Shown: piece by piece, positions 27,454 through 37,576 of the stretch
Position numbering within the stretch: the first letter of the stretch is position 1
Layout of the letters: each line of letters opens with the position of its first letter
NCBI RefSeq assembly: GCF_014696355.1
Contig: NZ_JACJQA010000026.1
Span: 104,852-168,851, forward strand
DNA: 64,000 nucleotides
Reading direction: 5' to 3'
DNA from: Pseudanabaena sp. FACHB-1998
GTDB taxonomy: Bacteria; Cyanobacteriota; Cyanobacteriia; Pseudanabaenales; Pseudanabaenaceae
Notes under the pieces: model-generated
Told to the model about the DNA's origin: nothing
The model's input: the letters and a program-made list of their open reading frames with translations, nothing else
The model's database searches: none
Made by a program: the position numbers and the translations under genes

Positions 27454-27484
27454 TGGGTTTTAAGTCAGTGCAAAGCGCTGTAAT
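27454..27484 (+). repeat. 31-nt dispersed module, copy 2
   Basis: Begins TGGGTTTTAAG, contains GTGCAAAGCGCTGTAAT. It abuts a palindrome whose arms (ATTTTTGAAAGC) resemble those next to copies 1 and 3. Confidence 0.82.
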
Positions 27485-27532
27485 CCTGACTGCGTATGAT
27501 TTACTAAATAATTTATAAATAGGTTTTTAGAT

Positions 27533-28018
27533 ATGGCGATCGCAAACTATAAGATGCAAAACTCTCAAAGTTTTCTAAATATTCCTGTAATTGTGAAAGT
27601 ATTACAGATTAGCTTTCTCTCTCTTCTGCTCTGTGTGGCTAGCTTTACCTTTAGCCATCCTGCCCTAGCCAGTGTCCAAGTCAAGTTAACTAATGTTACC
27701 TATGAGCCTTGTACGGGCGATGCAGGTAAAAACATGGTGTTAGGTGGCGGGGTGATGTCGGCGAAGTGCTACATGATTAAGGGCAATGCGGATAATCCAT
27801 CGGGTAAGGTGGTTTACAATGCCGATATTTTTGGCAGAATTTATGATGCTAATGGTAATGATGCGATGCCAGAACGCTCAAGGCTGGGTGCTGTTGAGGA
27901 GATCCCCGTAGGTAAAAGTGAGTTTGAGATTATGGTGGCGGTTCCAGCCGAGCAGCCTGAGCCATTAGAACTCAAGCAATTTAAGGCTTCAGGCTTTGCT
28001 GGTAAGGTTAGACGCTAG
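27533..28018 (+). CDS. exported protein of unknown function
   Basis: 161 aa with a signal peptide: basic start, hydrophobic core about residues 25-38 (LQISFLSLLLCVASFTF), cleavage likely after PALA. The mature part is about 110 aa with two cysteines (EPCTGD, AKCYMI) that could form a disulfide, a GNADNPSGKVVYNADIFG segment and a beta-rich pattern. I recognise it only as a cyanobacterial-type conserved secreted protein. A strong terminator follows the stop. Confidence 0.7.
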   Translation: MAIANYKMQNSQSFLNIPVIVKVLQISFLSLLLCVASFTFSHPALASVQVKLTNVTYEPCTGDAGKNMVLGGGVMSAKCYMIKGNADNPSGKVVYNADIFGRIYDANGNDAMPERSRLGAVEEIPVGKSEFEIMVAVPAEQPEPLELKQFKASGFAGKVRR

Positions 28019-28023
28019 TTAAA

Positions 28024-28056
28024 AAAAGGAGGCGACGCTTTGGGTCGCCTCCTTTT
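28024..28056. terminator. terminator after the exported protein gene
   Basis: Stem AAAAGGAGGCGAC/GTCGCCTCCTTTT with a 7-nt loop. Confidence 0.88.
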
Positions 28057-28138
28057 CGATTTTATCGCGATAAAATGTTGGTTAGTCAGTATGGCAAAAT
28101 CTTAAATCTAAATCTCTCTGAATATCGATACCAAAAAT

Positions 28139-28414
28139 ATGGCTGTTAAAGTTTTAATTCCCACTCCGCTCCAACAATTAACCAATAACCAAGCAACCGT
28201 AGAATGTGCGGGTACTTCGGTTAAGCAAATCATTGACTCTTTGGAAACCAATTGTCCGGGCATTAAGGCTCGCATTTGTGACGAGCAAGGAAATCTTCGC
28301 CGCTTTGTAAACTTTTATGTCAACAGCGAAGATATTCGCTTTCTTGATGGGGCTAATACAGCTCTCAATGATGGTGATGAAGTCAGCATTATTCCCGCGA
28401 TCGCAGGGGGCTAA
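28139..28414 (+). CDS. ThiS/MoaD-family beta-grasp sulfur carrier
   Basis: 91 aa ubiquitin-like protein ending in Gly-Gly, the site of thiocarboxylation. [18 protein letters not shown] at the start and [14 protein letters not shown] at the end are typical of the MoaD/ThiS-like proteins that in cyanobacteria often neighbour threonine synthase. No thrC, thiG or moaE lies in the window, so the sulfur acceptor pathway is open. Confidence 0.85.
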   Translation: MAVKVLIPTPLQQLTNNQATVECAGTSVKQIIDSLETNCPGIKARICDEQGNLRRFVNFYVNSEDIRFLDGANTALNDGDEVSIIPAIAGG

Positions 28415-28420
28415 TACCAA

Positions 28421-28449
28421 AACACAAAATAGCTTAGCCATTTTGTGTT
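28421..28449. repeat. palindrome downstream of the ThiS-like gene
   Basis: 13-nt arms AACACAAAATAGC with one mismatch, centre TTA. Confidence 0.8.
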
Positions 28450-28489
28450 TTTTAATCTTTGCTGGGTATAGCTGTAGTCAGCCAGATTA

Positions 28490-28530
28490 AGAACATAAAA
28501 AGCAACGCTTAGCGTTGCTTTTTATGTTCT
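28490..28530. repeat. palindrome, possible terminator of the following minus-strand gene
   Basis: 19-bp perfect arms AGAACATAAAAAGCAACGC, centre TTA. It overlaps the end (28529) of the minus-strand gene that starts at 28846. Confidence 0.88.
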
Positions 28531-28846
28531 AAGGATAATCACTCCCCAAAGTTTCGATCGCAAATTGAAATATCCATAGCATCGTCTGAATTTTTTTATC
28601 GCCATCGAATTTATTTTTGTTGCCCCAGTTTTGGAGCCATGAGGAAAATCTAGTGAGCGAGATGCCCATCCATTGCCCGACCTGATTAAAAATTTGTTGG
28701 GGCCCCACACCCGTTAATACCTGCACTGTAAAAATGACGGCAACCACTAAAAATGCAGTTTTGAAGCTTGCTTTAATTACACTCATCAGCCACCACAAAA
28801 GCAGCAGCGAAACAAGCAATGCGCCAATCACTAGAGGGAAATTCAT
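28529..28846 (-). CDS. small membrane protein of unknown function
   Basis: 105 aa. Two hydrophobic helices lie at about residues 5-22 (LVIGALLVSLLLLWWLM) and 27-46 (SFKTAFLVVAVIFTVQVL), followed by an amphipathic, Trp-rich region and a charged stretch. No family recognised. Its stop codon lies in the palindrome at 28490-28530. It is divergent from the phosphopantetheinyl transferase gene, 78 nt apart. Confidence 0.65.
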   Translation of the reverse strand: MNFPLVIGALLVSLLLLWWLMSVIKASFKTAFLVVAVIFTVQVLTGVGPQQIFNQVGQWMGISLTRFSSWLQNWGNKNKFDGDKKIQTMLWIFQFAIETLGSDYP

Positions 28847-28924
28847 AGAGTTTTTCTCAGTCTAATTTCAAGTTCTAAGATTCTATACCCAGAAGAGGGT
28901 CGGCGTTATTGCGAGTCCACTACC

Positions 28925-29593
28925 ATGTCCCAAGATTTGCAAATTTACCAAGTCAGTCTGGATATTGCGGCTTTGGAGGTCGATCGCCTATGGCAATTTC
29001 TGTCTGAAGAGGAGCGATCGCGGGCTGATCGCTACAAACGCGAATATCTCAAACGTAATTTTGTGGCGGCTAGGGGAAATTTGCGAGTGATCTTGGCGCA
29101 GTGGTTGGCTTGTGAGCCACAGGAAATTGTGTTTAGCTATAGCGATCGCGGTAAGCCCTATATTGCGAAAATGCCTAAACCTCCTTACTTTAATATGTCT
29201 CATTCGGGCGATTTGGCGATTTATGCAGTTTGTAGCGATCGCGAGGTGGGGATTGATGTGGAATATATCAATCTCAATGCTGATGTGGATAGTATTGCGA
29301 ATCGTTATTTCTTGCGATCAGAGCAGCAAGTTTTACAGCGCTTAGGCGATCGCGCCAAACATCTAGCCAATTTAGCTTTTTATCAAGCATGGACATTAAA
29401 GGAAGCCTATGGCAAGGCAACAGGGCAAGGGATCGCCCATATCCTTGATCGCATTGATGTCTCCCCATTGCTCGAAAGTCCTTTAGGGGAAAGTTTGGAG
29501 CTTGACCAATGGATATTAAAAATACTCGCTCAAGAAGTTGATATTGGCACAAATTACACCGCCGCCTTATGCATAAGTGCTTGTGCAAACTAA
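28925..29593 (+). CDS. 4'-phosphopantetheinyl transferase (Sfp/HetI type)
   Basis: Activates acyl- or peptidyl-carrier proteins by adding phosphopantetheine from CoA. 222 aa, the Sfp-type pseudo-dimer. FNMSHSGDLAIYAV, the Mg-binding EVGIDVEYI and FYQAWTLKEAYGKATGQGI are all present. It may serve fatty-acid ACP and any polyketide or peptide synthases in the genome. Convergent with larB across a very long palindrome. Confidence 0.9.
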   Translation: MSQDLQIYQVSLDIAALEVDRLWQFLSEEERSRADRYKREYLKRNFVAARGNLRVILAQWLACEPQEIVFSYSDRGKPYIAKMPKPPYFNMSHSGDLAIYAVCSDREVGIDVEYINLNADVDSIANRYFLRSEQQVLQRLGDRAKHLANLAFYQAWTLKEAYGKATGQGIAHILDRIDVSPLLESPLGESLELDQWILKILAQEVDIGTNYTAALCISACAN

Positions 29594-29596
29594 ATT

Positions 29597-29664
29597 ACCA
29601 AAACCCGTAAAGTTGCGCCCCGTAGAGGTGTAACTTTACGGGGCGCAACTTTACGGGTTTTGGT
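29597..29664. repeat. long palindrome between convergent genes
   Basis: 28-bp perfect arms (29597-29624 and 29637-29664), core AACCCGTAAAGTTGCGCC, with a 12-nt loop that itself repeats part of the arm (GTAACTT). One of the longest in the window. Confidence 0.9.
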
Positions 29665-29680
29665 TTGTAATTAATCCTGC

Positions 29681-30430
29681 CTAGCTATGCCGATGCAAAA
29701 TTTTGCCTGCCAGCATGGCGGCTCCAAAGCCATTATCAATATTGACAACACCTACTCCAGTCGCGCAGGAATTGAGCATCGTCAATAGGGGAGCCAAACC
29801 GTTAAAACTGGCTCCATAGCCAATGCTGGTGGGTACGGCGACAATCGGACAATTTGCCAAACCAGCCACCACACTGGCAAGCGCTCCCTCCATACCTGCA
29901 ACCACGATAATCACATCGGCATCAGCGATCGCCCCCTGATGGCTGAGCAGTCGATGAATTCCTGCAACGCCCACATCCCATAGACGTTTGACCGTAAAGC
30001 CGCATAGTTCTCCTGTAACCGCCGCTTCCTCGGCGATCGGGAGGTCGGCAGTACCTGCGGTAATGATCGTAATTGTGCCTGACTTTTTCATTGTCGATTC
30101 GCCAAGGCAACAAATTTGGGCAAGAGGAAAATAGCGCAAACCTCTCAAAGCTGGCTGAATTTGGTCATAGACCAATGCCGAAATCTTAGTTGCCATTACC
30201 AGTGGATTTTTAGACTCCATCACCCGCATGATCTGCACAATTTGTTCGGGAGTTTTTCCCAAGCCAAAGATCACCTCTGGAAAACCTGTCCGCAGAGTGC
30301 GATGGTGATCGATTTTTGCGAAGTCTCCCACCGACTCATAGTGGAGATATTTCAAGGCTTCTAAAGCTTTATCTGGGCTAAGCTCCCCCTTGGCAACTGT
30401 TTCTAACAATTGCTTTAAGTTATCGTGCAT
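29681..30430 (-). CDS. larB: nickel-pincer cofactor biosynthesis protein LarB
   Basis: 249 aa. LarB carboxylates and hydrolyses nicotinic acid adenine dinucleotide to the biscarboxylic pyridinium mononucleotide, the first step to the nickel-pincer cofactor. The C-terminal PurE-like domain has ITAGTADLPIAEEAA, RLWDVGVAGIHRLL and VVAGMEGALASVVAGL; the N-terminal half has KIDHHRTLRTGFPEVIFG. larC and larE are not in the window. Confidence 0.92.
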   Translation of the reverse strand: MHDNLKQLLETVAKGELSPDKALEALKYLHYESVGDFAKIDHHRTLRTGFPEVIFGLGKTPEQIVQIMRVMESKNPLVMATKISALVYDQIQPALRGLRYFPLAQICCLGESTMKKSGTITIITAGTADLPIAEEAAVTGELCGFTVKRLWDVGVAGIHRLLSHQGAIADADVIIVVAGMEGALASVVAGLANCPIVAVPTSIGYGASFNGLAPLLTMLNSCATGVGVVNIDNGFGAAMLAGKILHRHS

Positions 30431-30514
30431 AAGGATGTAAAGATCCTATTTTATCGCTTTTGCCACCCAAAAGAAGTAGGGAGTATACTTTGCCATTTTT
30501 GTTAAGACGCAAAA

Positions 30515-30559
30515 CCAGAAGACGAGTTGCGGCGATTCGCGCCGCAACTCGTCTTCTGG
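30515..30559. repeat. palindrome
   Basis: 20-bp perfect arms CCAGAAGACGAGTTGCGGCG with a 5-nt centre ATTCG. Confidence 0.9.
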
Positions 30560-30620
30560 GGCTTTTGTTTGTACTGGCTAACTCTTGCTTTGCTATATTT
30601 CCAACGTTGAAGACGTGAGA

Positions 30621-30657
30621 ATTTTTGAAATCCCGCCGTAGGAGGGATTTCAAAAAT
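30621..30657. repeat. palindrome
   Basis: 14-bp perfect arms ATTTTTGAAATCCC with a 9-nt loop. The TTTTTGAAA arm start resembles those at 25704, 27411 and 60392. Confidence 0.85.
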
Positions 30658-30742
30658 GAGTTCTTGTTACCGATGCTACTTTTATAAAACCCTATAAGCG
30701 GCTTAATGAGATTAGACTTAACCCCAATATCGTTAATCTCTC

Positions 30743-31666
30743 ATGCGTTTGGAACAGTTACAGGCTTTTTTAGCGGTTGCCGAAACGGGAAACTTTCAGC
30801 AAGCGGCGCAGAAATGTGGAGTTAGTCAGTCAACGATTAGCCGACAGGTTCAGTCTTTAGAGGCAACGATGGGGATCTCGCTGTTTCATCGTCAGGGAAA
30901 TGCCAAGCTAACCTTAGGGGGCGATCGCCTACTGCCCCATGCCAAAAAAATTTGTCAGATCTGGGCTACGGCTACCCAAGAGTTATACGATTTGCAAGCA
31001 GGTAAGCAAACAGAACTCTGCGTAGCAGGAATTCCTTCCGCTTGTGCCTATCAACTGCCACCGATATTACAAAGATTTGCGAAGTCCTATCCTAATGTCC
31101 AGTTGCGAGTAACGACCTTGGGAAGCGATCGCGCTCTTAAGGTACTGAAGGATGGCTTAATTGATATTGCGATCGTGATGAATAACCCATTTCTAACGGC
31201 TAGTGCAGAAATGGTCGTAGAACGACTGTATGAGGAAAAAATTCAACTATTACTTCCTAAAAATCATCCACTTAGCAAAAAGGAAGAACTAACATGGAAG
31301 GATTTGCATAACTTTCCGCAAGCAGTCTTTAAGGACGGTTATGGTTTACAAAGATTGGTACAGGATCAGTTTAATCGTCAAGGGCTTTGTTTGAATGCGG
31401 CGCTAGAGCTTAATTCCCTTGAGGCTTTTCGGGGGGTAGTGAAGCAGGGGAGTTTGATTGCGCTTTTGCCTGAAACTTTTTTGGTGGAAGTAACTAACGA
31501 TCCTGAACTCGTGGTGCGATCGCTGAGTGAACCCTGTCTAACTCGCGAAATTGTGTTAGTCACAACTAGCGATCGGATCCAAATACCTCCTATTCAATAT
31601 TTCTGTAAACTTGCTGCTGAAATGATTCAGCAAGATATTTCTGTGATTTTGCCCAATGCTTTGTAA
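30743..31666 (+). CDS. LysR-family transcriptional regulator
   Basis: 307 aa. The N-terminal winged helix-turn-helix is clear (MRLEQLQAFLAVAETGNFQQ, then CGVSQSTISRQVQSLEA), followed by a periplasmic-binding-like effector domain with VTTLGSDRALKVL and LIDIAIVMNN. Related cyanobacterial LysR proteins regulate nitrogen or carbon assimilation, but the family alone does not tell. It is convergent with chlL, so local autoregulation of the chl genes from a shared promoter is unlikely. Confidence 0.9.
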   Translation: MRLEQLQAFLAVAETGNFQQAAQKCGVSQSTISRQVQSLEATMGISLFHRQGNAKLTLGGDRLLPHAKKICQIWATATQELYDLQAGKQTELCVAGIPSACAYQLPPILQRFAKSYPNVQLRVTTLGSDRALKVLKDGLIDIAIVMNNPFLTASAEMVVERLYEEKIQLLLPKNHPLSKKEELTWKDLHNFPQAVFKDGYGLQRLVQDQFNRQGLCLNAALELNSLEAFRGVVKQGSLIALLPETFLVEVTNDPELVVRSLSEPCLTREIVLVTTSDRIQIPPIQYFCKLAAEMIQQDISVILPNAL

Positions 31667-31690
31667 TTATAGCTATTGTCATTCTTGATC

Positions 31691-31733
31691 CAAAAGATGA
31701 ATGGCGGCGCAATGCGCCGCCATTCATCTTTTG
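31691..31733. repeat. palindrome between the LysR gene and chlL
   Basis: 20-bp perfect arms CAAAAGATGAATGGCGGCGC, centre AAT. Its arms are nearly those of the palindrome at 47388 (AAAGGTGAGTGGCGGCGC). Confidence 0.9.
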
Positions 31734-31738
31734 AGATT

Positions 31739-31773
31739 AATATTGAAAAAATGGCGTAGCCATTTTTTCAATA

Positions 31774-31775
<2 letters not shown>
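31739..31775. repeat. palindrome overlapping the chlL stop
   Basis: 17-bp perfect arms AATATTGAAAAAATGGC, centre GTA. The chlL TAA (31774-31776) falls at the edge of the right arm. Confidence 0.88.
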
Positions 31776-32685
<910 letters not shown>

Positions 32686-32708
32686 CTAATGTAAAAATAA
32701 TTTTCTAT

Positions 32709-32737
32709 ATCGTTTAGGCACTATGCGCCTAAACGAT
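32709..32737. repeat. hairpin between chlB and chlL
   Basis: 11-bp arms ATCGTTTAGGC with a 7-nt centre. It sits just after the chlB stop and upstream of chlL, so it could set the chlB:chlL transcript ratio. Confidence 0.82.
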
Positions 32738-32738
32738 G

Positions 32739-34466
32739 TTATTTGCCGATCGCTGCCTTTGCTTCGTACAGGGTTTCGGTGGTAATCGTGTTGATGCCGC
32801 GATCGCTGGCAAATTTCTCAGTATTGCGCTTGATTTTGCCGCGTACAAAAAAGGGAATCTTCTTTAACTCGGCTTCACCATCAGCGCTCCAAGTAAGCCC
32901 GTCAACCGCCTGCTCAACAGGTGTAAGTACAGCTTGATTAGAATTACCTGTCGCGGGAATTTGCCCATTACTCGACCCATTAACTTGAGAATTAATAGGG
33001 GTTTTCTGTGCAGTTTCACCCATTTCTTCACGAGTTACTTCATGGCGATTTTCCTGAGAGGGGGCAGTATGCAAGTGGCTCATATGCCCTTCCGCAAACT
33101 CGAAGTCTTCGCGGAACATACCGATCAAATGCTCCTCTAGTCCCATCATCAAAGGATGCACCCAACTATCAAAAATCACATTCGCACCTTCCCAACCCAT
33201 TTGAGGTGAGTAACGGGCTGGCACATCCTGCACATGAATTGGGGCTGAAATTACCGCGCAAGGGATGCCCAAGCGTTTGGCAATATGCCGTTCCATCTGA
33301 GTACCAAGGACTAGTTCTGGAGCGGCTTCGGCAACTTTGGCTTCTACTGCTAAATAGTCATCACTAATTACAGCTTCCAGTCCATGCTTTTTGGCGACTT
33401 CGCGCACTTCCCGTGCAAATTCACGGCTATAGGTTCCGATACCCACAAGGGTAAATCCTAATTCTTCGGTGGCAATTCTGGCGGCGGCGAGAGCATGGGT
33501 CGCATCACCAAAGATAAATACGCGCTTACCCGTTAAGTAAGTGGAGTCCACCGATCGCGAATACCACGGAAGGCGGGAAGCATTAGGATTATTTGCCGAA
33601 GAAAGGCGAGATGCATCCCAGTTACCGAGAGTATCGGCTTGCGATCGCGCTAGGGCTTCACTCACATCAATCTCTGCAACCTTGCCAATCTCTGCAATAA
33701 AGTCGCGAGTTGCGCCAACTCCAATCGGCACAGTCTTAATAATTGGCTGTCCGAAACTGCGCTGTAGCCAACTACAAGTGGTCAGTGCGATTTCAGGATA
33801 GAGACAAATATTAAAATCTGCATCTGGAATTCGCTTTAAGTCGTCTGGGGTTGCTCCCATGGGCGCAACCACATTTACCTCAACGCCAATTTCGGCAAGC
33901 AATTTCATGACTTCGCGAATGTCATCCCGACACCGAAATCCTAGAGCCGTCGCTCCAATGATGTTCGCTTTAGGGCGGATATGAGCTTCGCGCTTAGGTC
34001 TTTGGGTTCCCGCCTTGGGTACTACGGGCAGTAATAATGTCCGCACTAAATGATAGAGGGTTTCACTTGCTCCCCAATTTTCTTTCTTAGAATAGGCGGG
34101 CAACTCTAAGCTAACGATGGGAATTGGCAAATTCATGCCCTTAGCTAGCGAACCCGGTTGATCCTGAATTAGCTCAGCAGTGCAGCTTTCGCCCACTAAC
34201 ATTACTTGAGGTTTAAACCTTTCGTAGGCTTCGCGCACCGAAGTTTTGACCATTTCCGCCGTATCACCGCCAAGATCGCGAGCTTGGAAAGTTGTATAGG
34301 TCACAGGTGGGCGGCGATCGCGGCGTTCGATCATCGTAAATAGCAGATCGGCGTAAGTATCACCTTGGGGTGCATGAAGTACATAATGCACTCCTTCCAT
34401 GCCCGTTGCTATTCGCATCGCTCCCACATGAGGTGGGCCTTCGTAAGTCCAGAGGGTTAGTTCCAT
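32739..34466 (-). CDS. chlB: light-independent protochlorophyllide reductase subunit ChlB
   Basis: Catalytic beta subunit of the NB complex. The start [20 protein letters not shown] leads to Asp36 (in APQGDTYAD), the unusual fourth ligand of the NB cluster. [15 protein letters not shown] and the C-terminal [15 protein letters not shown] with [10 protein letters not shown] are conserved. At 575 aa it is longer than the usual about 510 because the linker between the NB core and the C-terminal domain (about 465-525) is expanded with Ser/Asn/Gln-rich, low-complexity sequence. Confidence 0.96.
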   Translation of the reverse strand: MELTLWTYEGPPHVGAMRIATGMEGVHYVLHAPQGDTYADLLFTMIERRDRRPPVTYTTFQARDLGGDTAEMVKTSVREAYERFKPQVMLVGESCTAELIQDQPGSLAKGMNLPIPIVSLELPAYSKKENWGASETLYHLVRTLLLPVVPKAGTQRPKREAHIRPKANIIGATALGFRCRDDIREVMKLLAEIGVEVNVVAPMGATPDDLKRIPDADFNICLYPEIALTTCSWLQRSFGQPIIKTVPIGVGATRDFIAEIGKVAEIDVSEALARSQADTLGNWDASRLSSANNPNASRLPWYSRSVDSTYLTGKRVFIFGDATHALAAARIATEELGFTLVGIGTYSREFAREVREVAKKHGLEAVISDDYLAVEAKVAEAAPELVLGTQMERHIAKRLGIPCAVISAPIHVQDVPARYSPQMGWEGANVIFDSWVHPLMMGLEEHLIGMFREDFEFAEGHMSHLHTAPSQENRHEVTREEMGETAQKTPINSQVNGSSNGQIPATGNSNQAVLTPVEQAVDGLTWSADGEAELKKIPFFVRGKIKRNTEKFASDRGINTITTETLYEAKAAIGK

Positions 34467-34489
34467 AATTTATATTAATAAAAAATACC

Positions 34490-36160
<1,671 letters not shown>

Positions 36161-36922
36161 TTATTTTCCACCCGTTATTTCAGGATGATCTGGTAGTTTG
36201 CGGTTCCTCTCATCTTCTTCATCTTTCTTTTTCTGCTCAATTGCCTGCCAAGTATCAAGCTGTTCAAAGTTATCACTACTAAGCCTATGTCTTTCTTTTG
36301 CTTGATCAGAAATATCTGTAATTATTGCGGGGGCGGAATCTTCGGGCAAGTTAGGATTTTTGGCGATCATTTCATCGTAAACAGCGATCGCGGGCGAAAT
36401 AATTTCATCATAATTTTTGACTAGCCCACCACATACCATCGTTATAAAAATCATGCTGCTAGCTGTACCTTTCCTTAGCGCTCCGATGGTTTGGTAAAAG
36501 TGACTAGTAATGCCATTGAGAAGTGTATCTAGTGGTGAATTATCCGTGTTTTTTGGATTATTAGGTTTAGTCTGACTACTTGCCGATGTGGGACTAGCAC
36601 TTTGCATTTTGATCGGTAAGTTAGAAGTGAGGATTTCGGAAATCGCCCCTAAGCCATAAACGAGTTCGGCAATTTGAATCTTTCTATCCAAGTATTCACT
36701 GGTTTCTTCATAAATTTTGATTGTAGTTTTAGTTTTATCTAAAAACTCGTCCCAAAAGTCATCTACAAAGTCTGAATACTGGTCATCACGCCATGTTGAT
36801 TCGAGGTTATGCCATTGGTTTATTAATCTACTAAATTCTTGATTTAATACATCTCGCAGATTTTGTAATTGTCGAGATAGTTCTTTTGCCTCTTCAATAT
36901 CAAACTTTGTCTGTACTGCCAT
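36161..36922 (-). CDS. WXG100-like protein with C-terminal extension (candidate secreted substrate)
   Basis: 253 aa. Residues 1-100 align with the next upstream gene product (shared start MAxQTxFDxxxAKEL and NQWxNLxSxWxDDQYxxF, with Trp37 and Trp44, WRD in place of WXG). Such helical hairpins are the shape of WXG100 proteins. Residues 120-253 are different: a Ser/Thr/Asn-rich linker, one hydrophobic stretch (SSMIFITMVCGGLV, about 155-170) and a charged C-terminus. It may be a secreted or membrane-inserting member of the system. It is last in the cluster, 3 nt after its paralogue. Confidence 0.7.
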   Translation of the reverse strand: MAVQTKFDIEEAKELSRQLQNLRDVLNQEFSRLINQWHNLESTWRDDQYSDFVDDFWDEFLDKTKTTIKIYEETSEYLDRKIQIAELVYGLGAISEILTSNLPIKMQSASPTSASSQTKPNNPKNTDNSPLDTLLNGITSHFYQTIGALRKGTASSMIFITMVCGGLVKNYDEIISPAIAVYDEMIAKNPNLPEDSAPAIITDISDQAKERHRLSSDNFEQLDTWQAIEQKKKDEEDERNRKLPDHPEITGGK

Positions 36923-36925
36923 AGA

Positions 36926-37219
36926 TTAAAGTCCCTTTAAAGCTCCTAATTTAGCTCTACGCTCTTCGGCAATGCGAACTTGCTCACGCATGAAAGAGAT
37001 AAATTCTTCAGATTCTTTCTGACTATCTTTGTGGGATGTAGTCAGTTTTTCGTATAGTGGCTCAAAGGTTTGGTACTGGTCATCGTGCCAGCACGATCGC
37101 AAGTTTGCCCATTGATTTTCTACTCTTGACCAATCTTGTTTCATCACTTGATGAAAGTTTTCGAGTTGCTTGAGTAAGTCTTTTGCATTGTCAAGATCAA
37201 ATGTAGTTTGTGCTGCCAT
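36926..37219 (-). CDS. WXG100-like small protein
   Basis: 97 aa, the size of ESAT-6/WXG100 proteins and fully helical in appearance. The turn between the two helices carries Trp37 and Trp44 (CWHDDQY, WHD where WXG is usual), at the same position as in both neighbours. Ends in a basic region (EERRAKLGALKGL). No signal peptide. Its position after the FtsK-like ATPase gene supports a secretion partner role. The family call is from residue pattern only. Confidence 0.75.
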   Translation of the reverse strand: MAAQTTFDLDNAKDLLKQLENFHQVMKQDWSRVENQWANLRSCWHDDQYQTFEPLYEKLTTSHKDSQKESEEFISFMREQVRIAEERRAKLGALKGL

Positions 37220-37283
37220 GATGTCCTCTTTTATTTATGTTTAGCTATGGAGAACAAGGAGCTTAAGCCCCTTGTCTGTATTT

Positions 37284-37556
37284 TTAATTCCTTTCAAATT
37301 CTTCGACAATCTCTAGAAAACGGTCTAGCCATTTTTTTGCATCTTCGCCAGCATCAAGGGCAGATTCAGTCGTCTTGGTTGTTTCTTCAAATTCTTTTGT
37401 AAAACGTTCTTTTGATTCGCCTTGCCAAGATTCATCGCACTTTTTCCATTTGGCTTCTAGCTCTTTAAATTCATCACCAACCTGTCTCTGGAAGTTTCCC
37501 AAAACATCGATAAACCGACTGAGTTCATCAATATTGACATCGATATCTCTTGCCAT
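37284..37556 (-). CDS. WXG100-family small protein (true WXG motif)
   Basis: 90 aa helical protein. The motif SWQGESKERF places W44-Q45-G46 exactly where WXG100 proteins have it, followed by the usual aromatic (Phe52). Trp37 is also kept, as in the two paralogues downstream. No signal peptide or membrane helix. It starts 20 nt after the end of the FtsK-like gene. In known type VII systems such proteins form dimers that are exported and dock on the ATPase. Confidence 0.8.
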   Translation of the reverse strand: MARDIDVNIDELSRFIDVLGNFQRQVGDEFKELEAKWKKCDESWQGESKERFTKEFEETTKTTESALDAGEDAKKWLDRFLEIVEEFERN

Positions 37557-37576
37557 AAATTTCTCCTGTTGTTTTA

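Larger units (their letters stand above)
30431..30742. other. 312-nt gap between divergent larB and the LysR gene
   Basis: Two palindromes (30515, 30621) and no convincing coding frame. Promoters for both divergent genes must be here. Confidence 0.5.
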
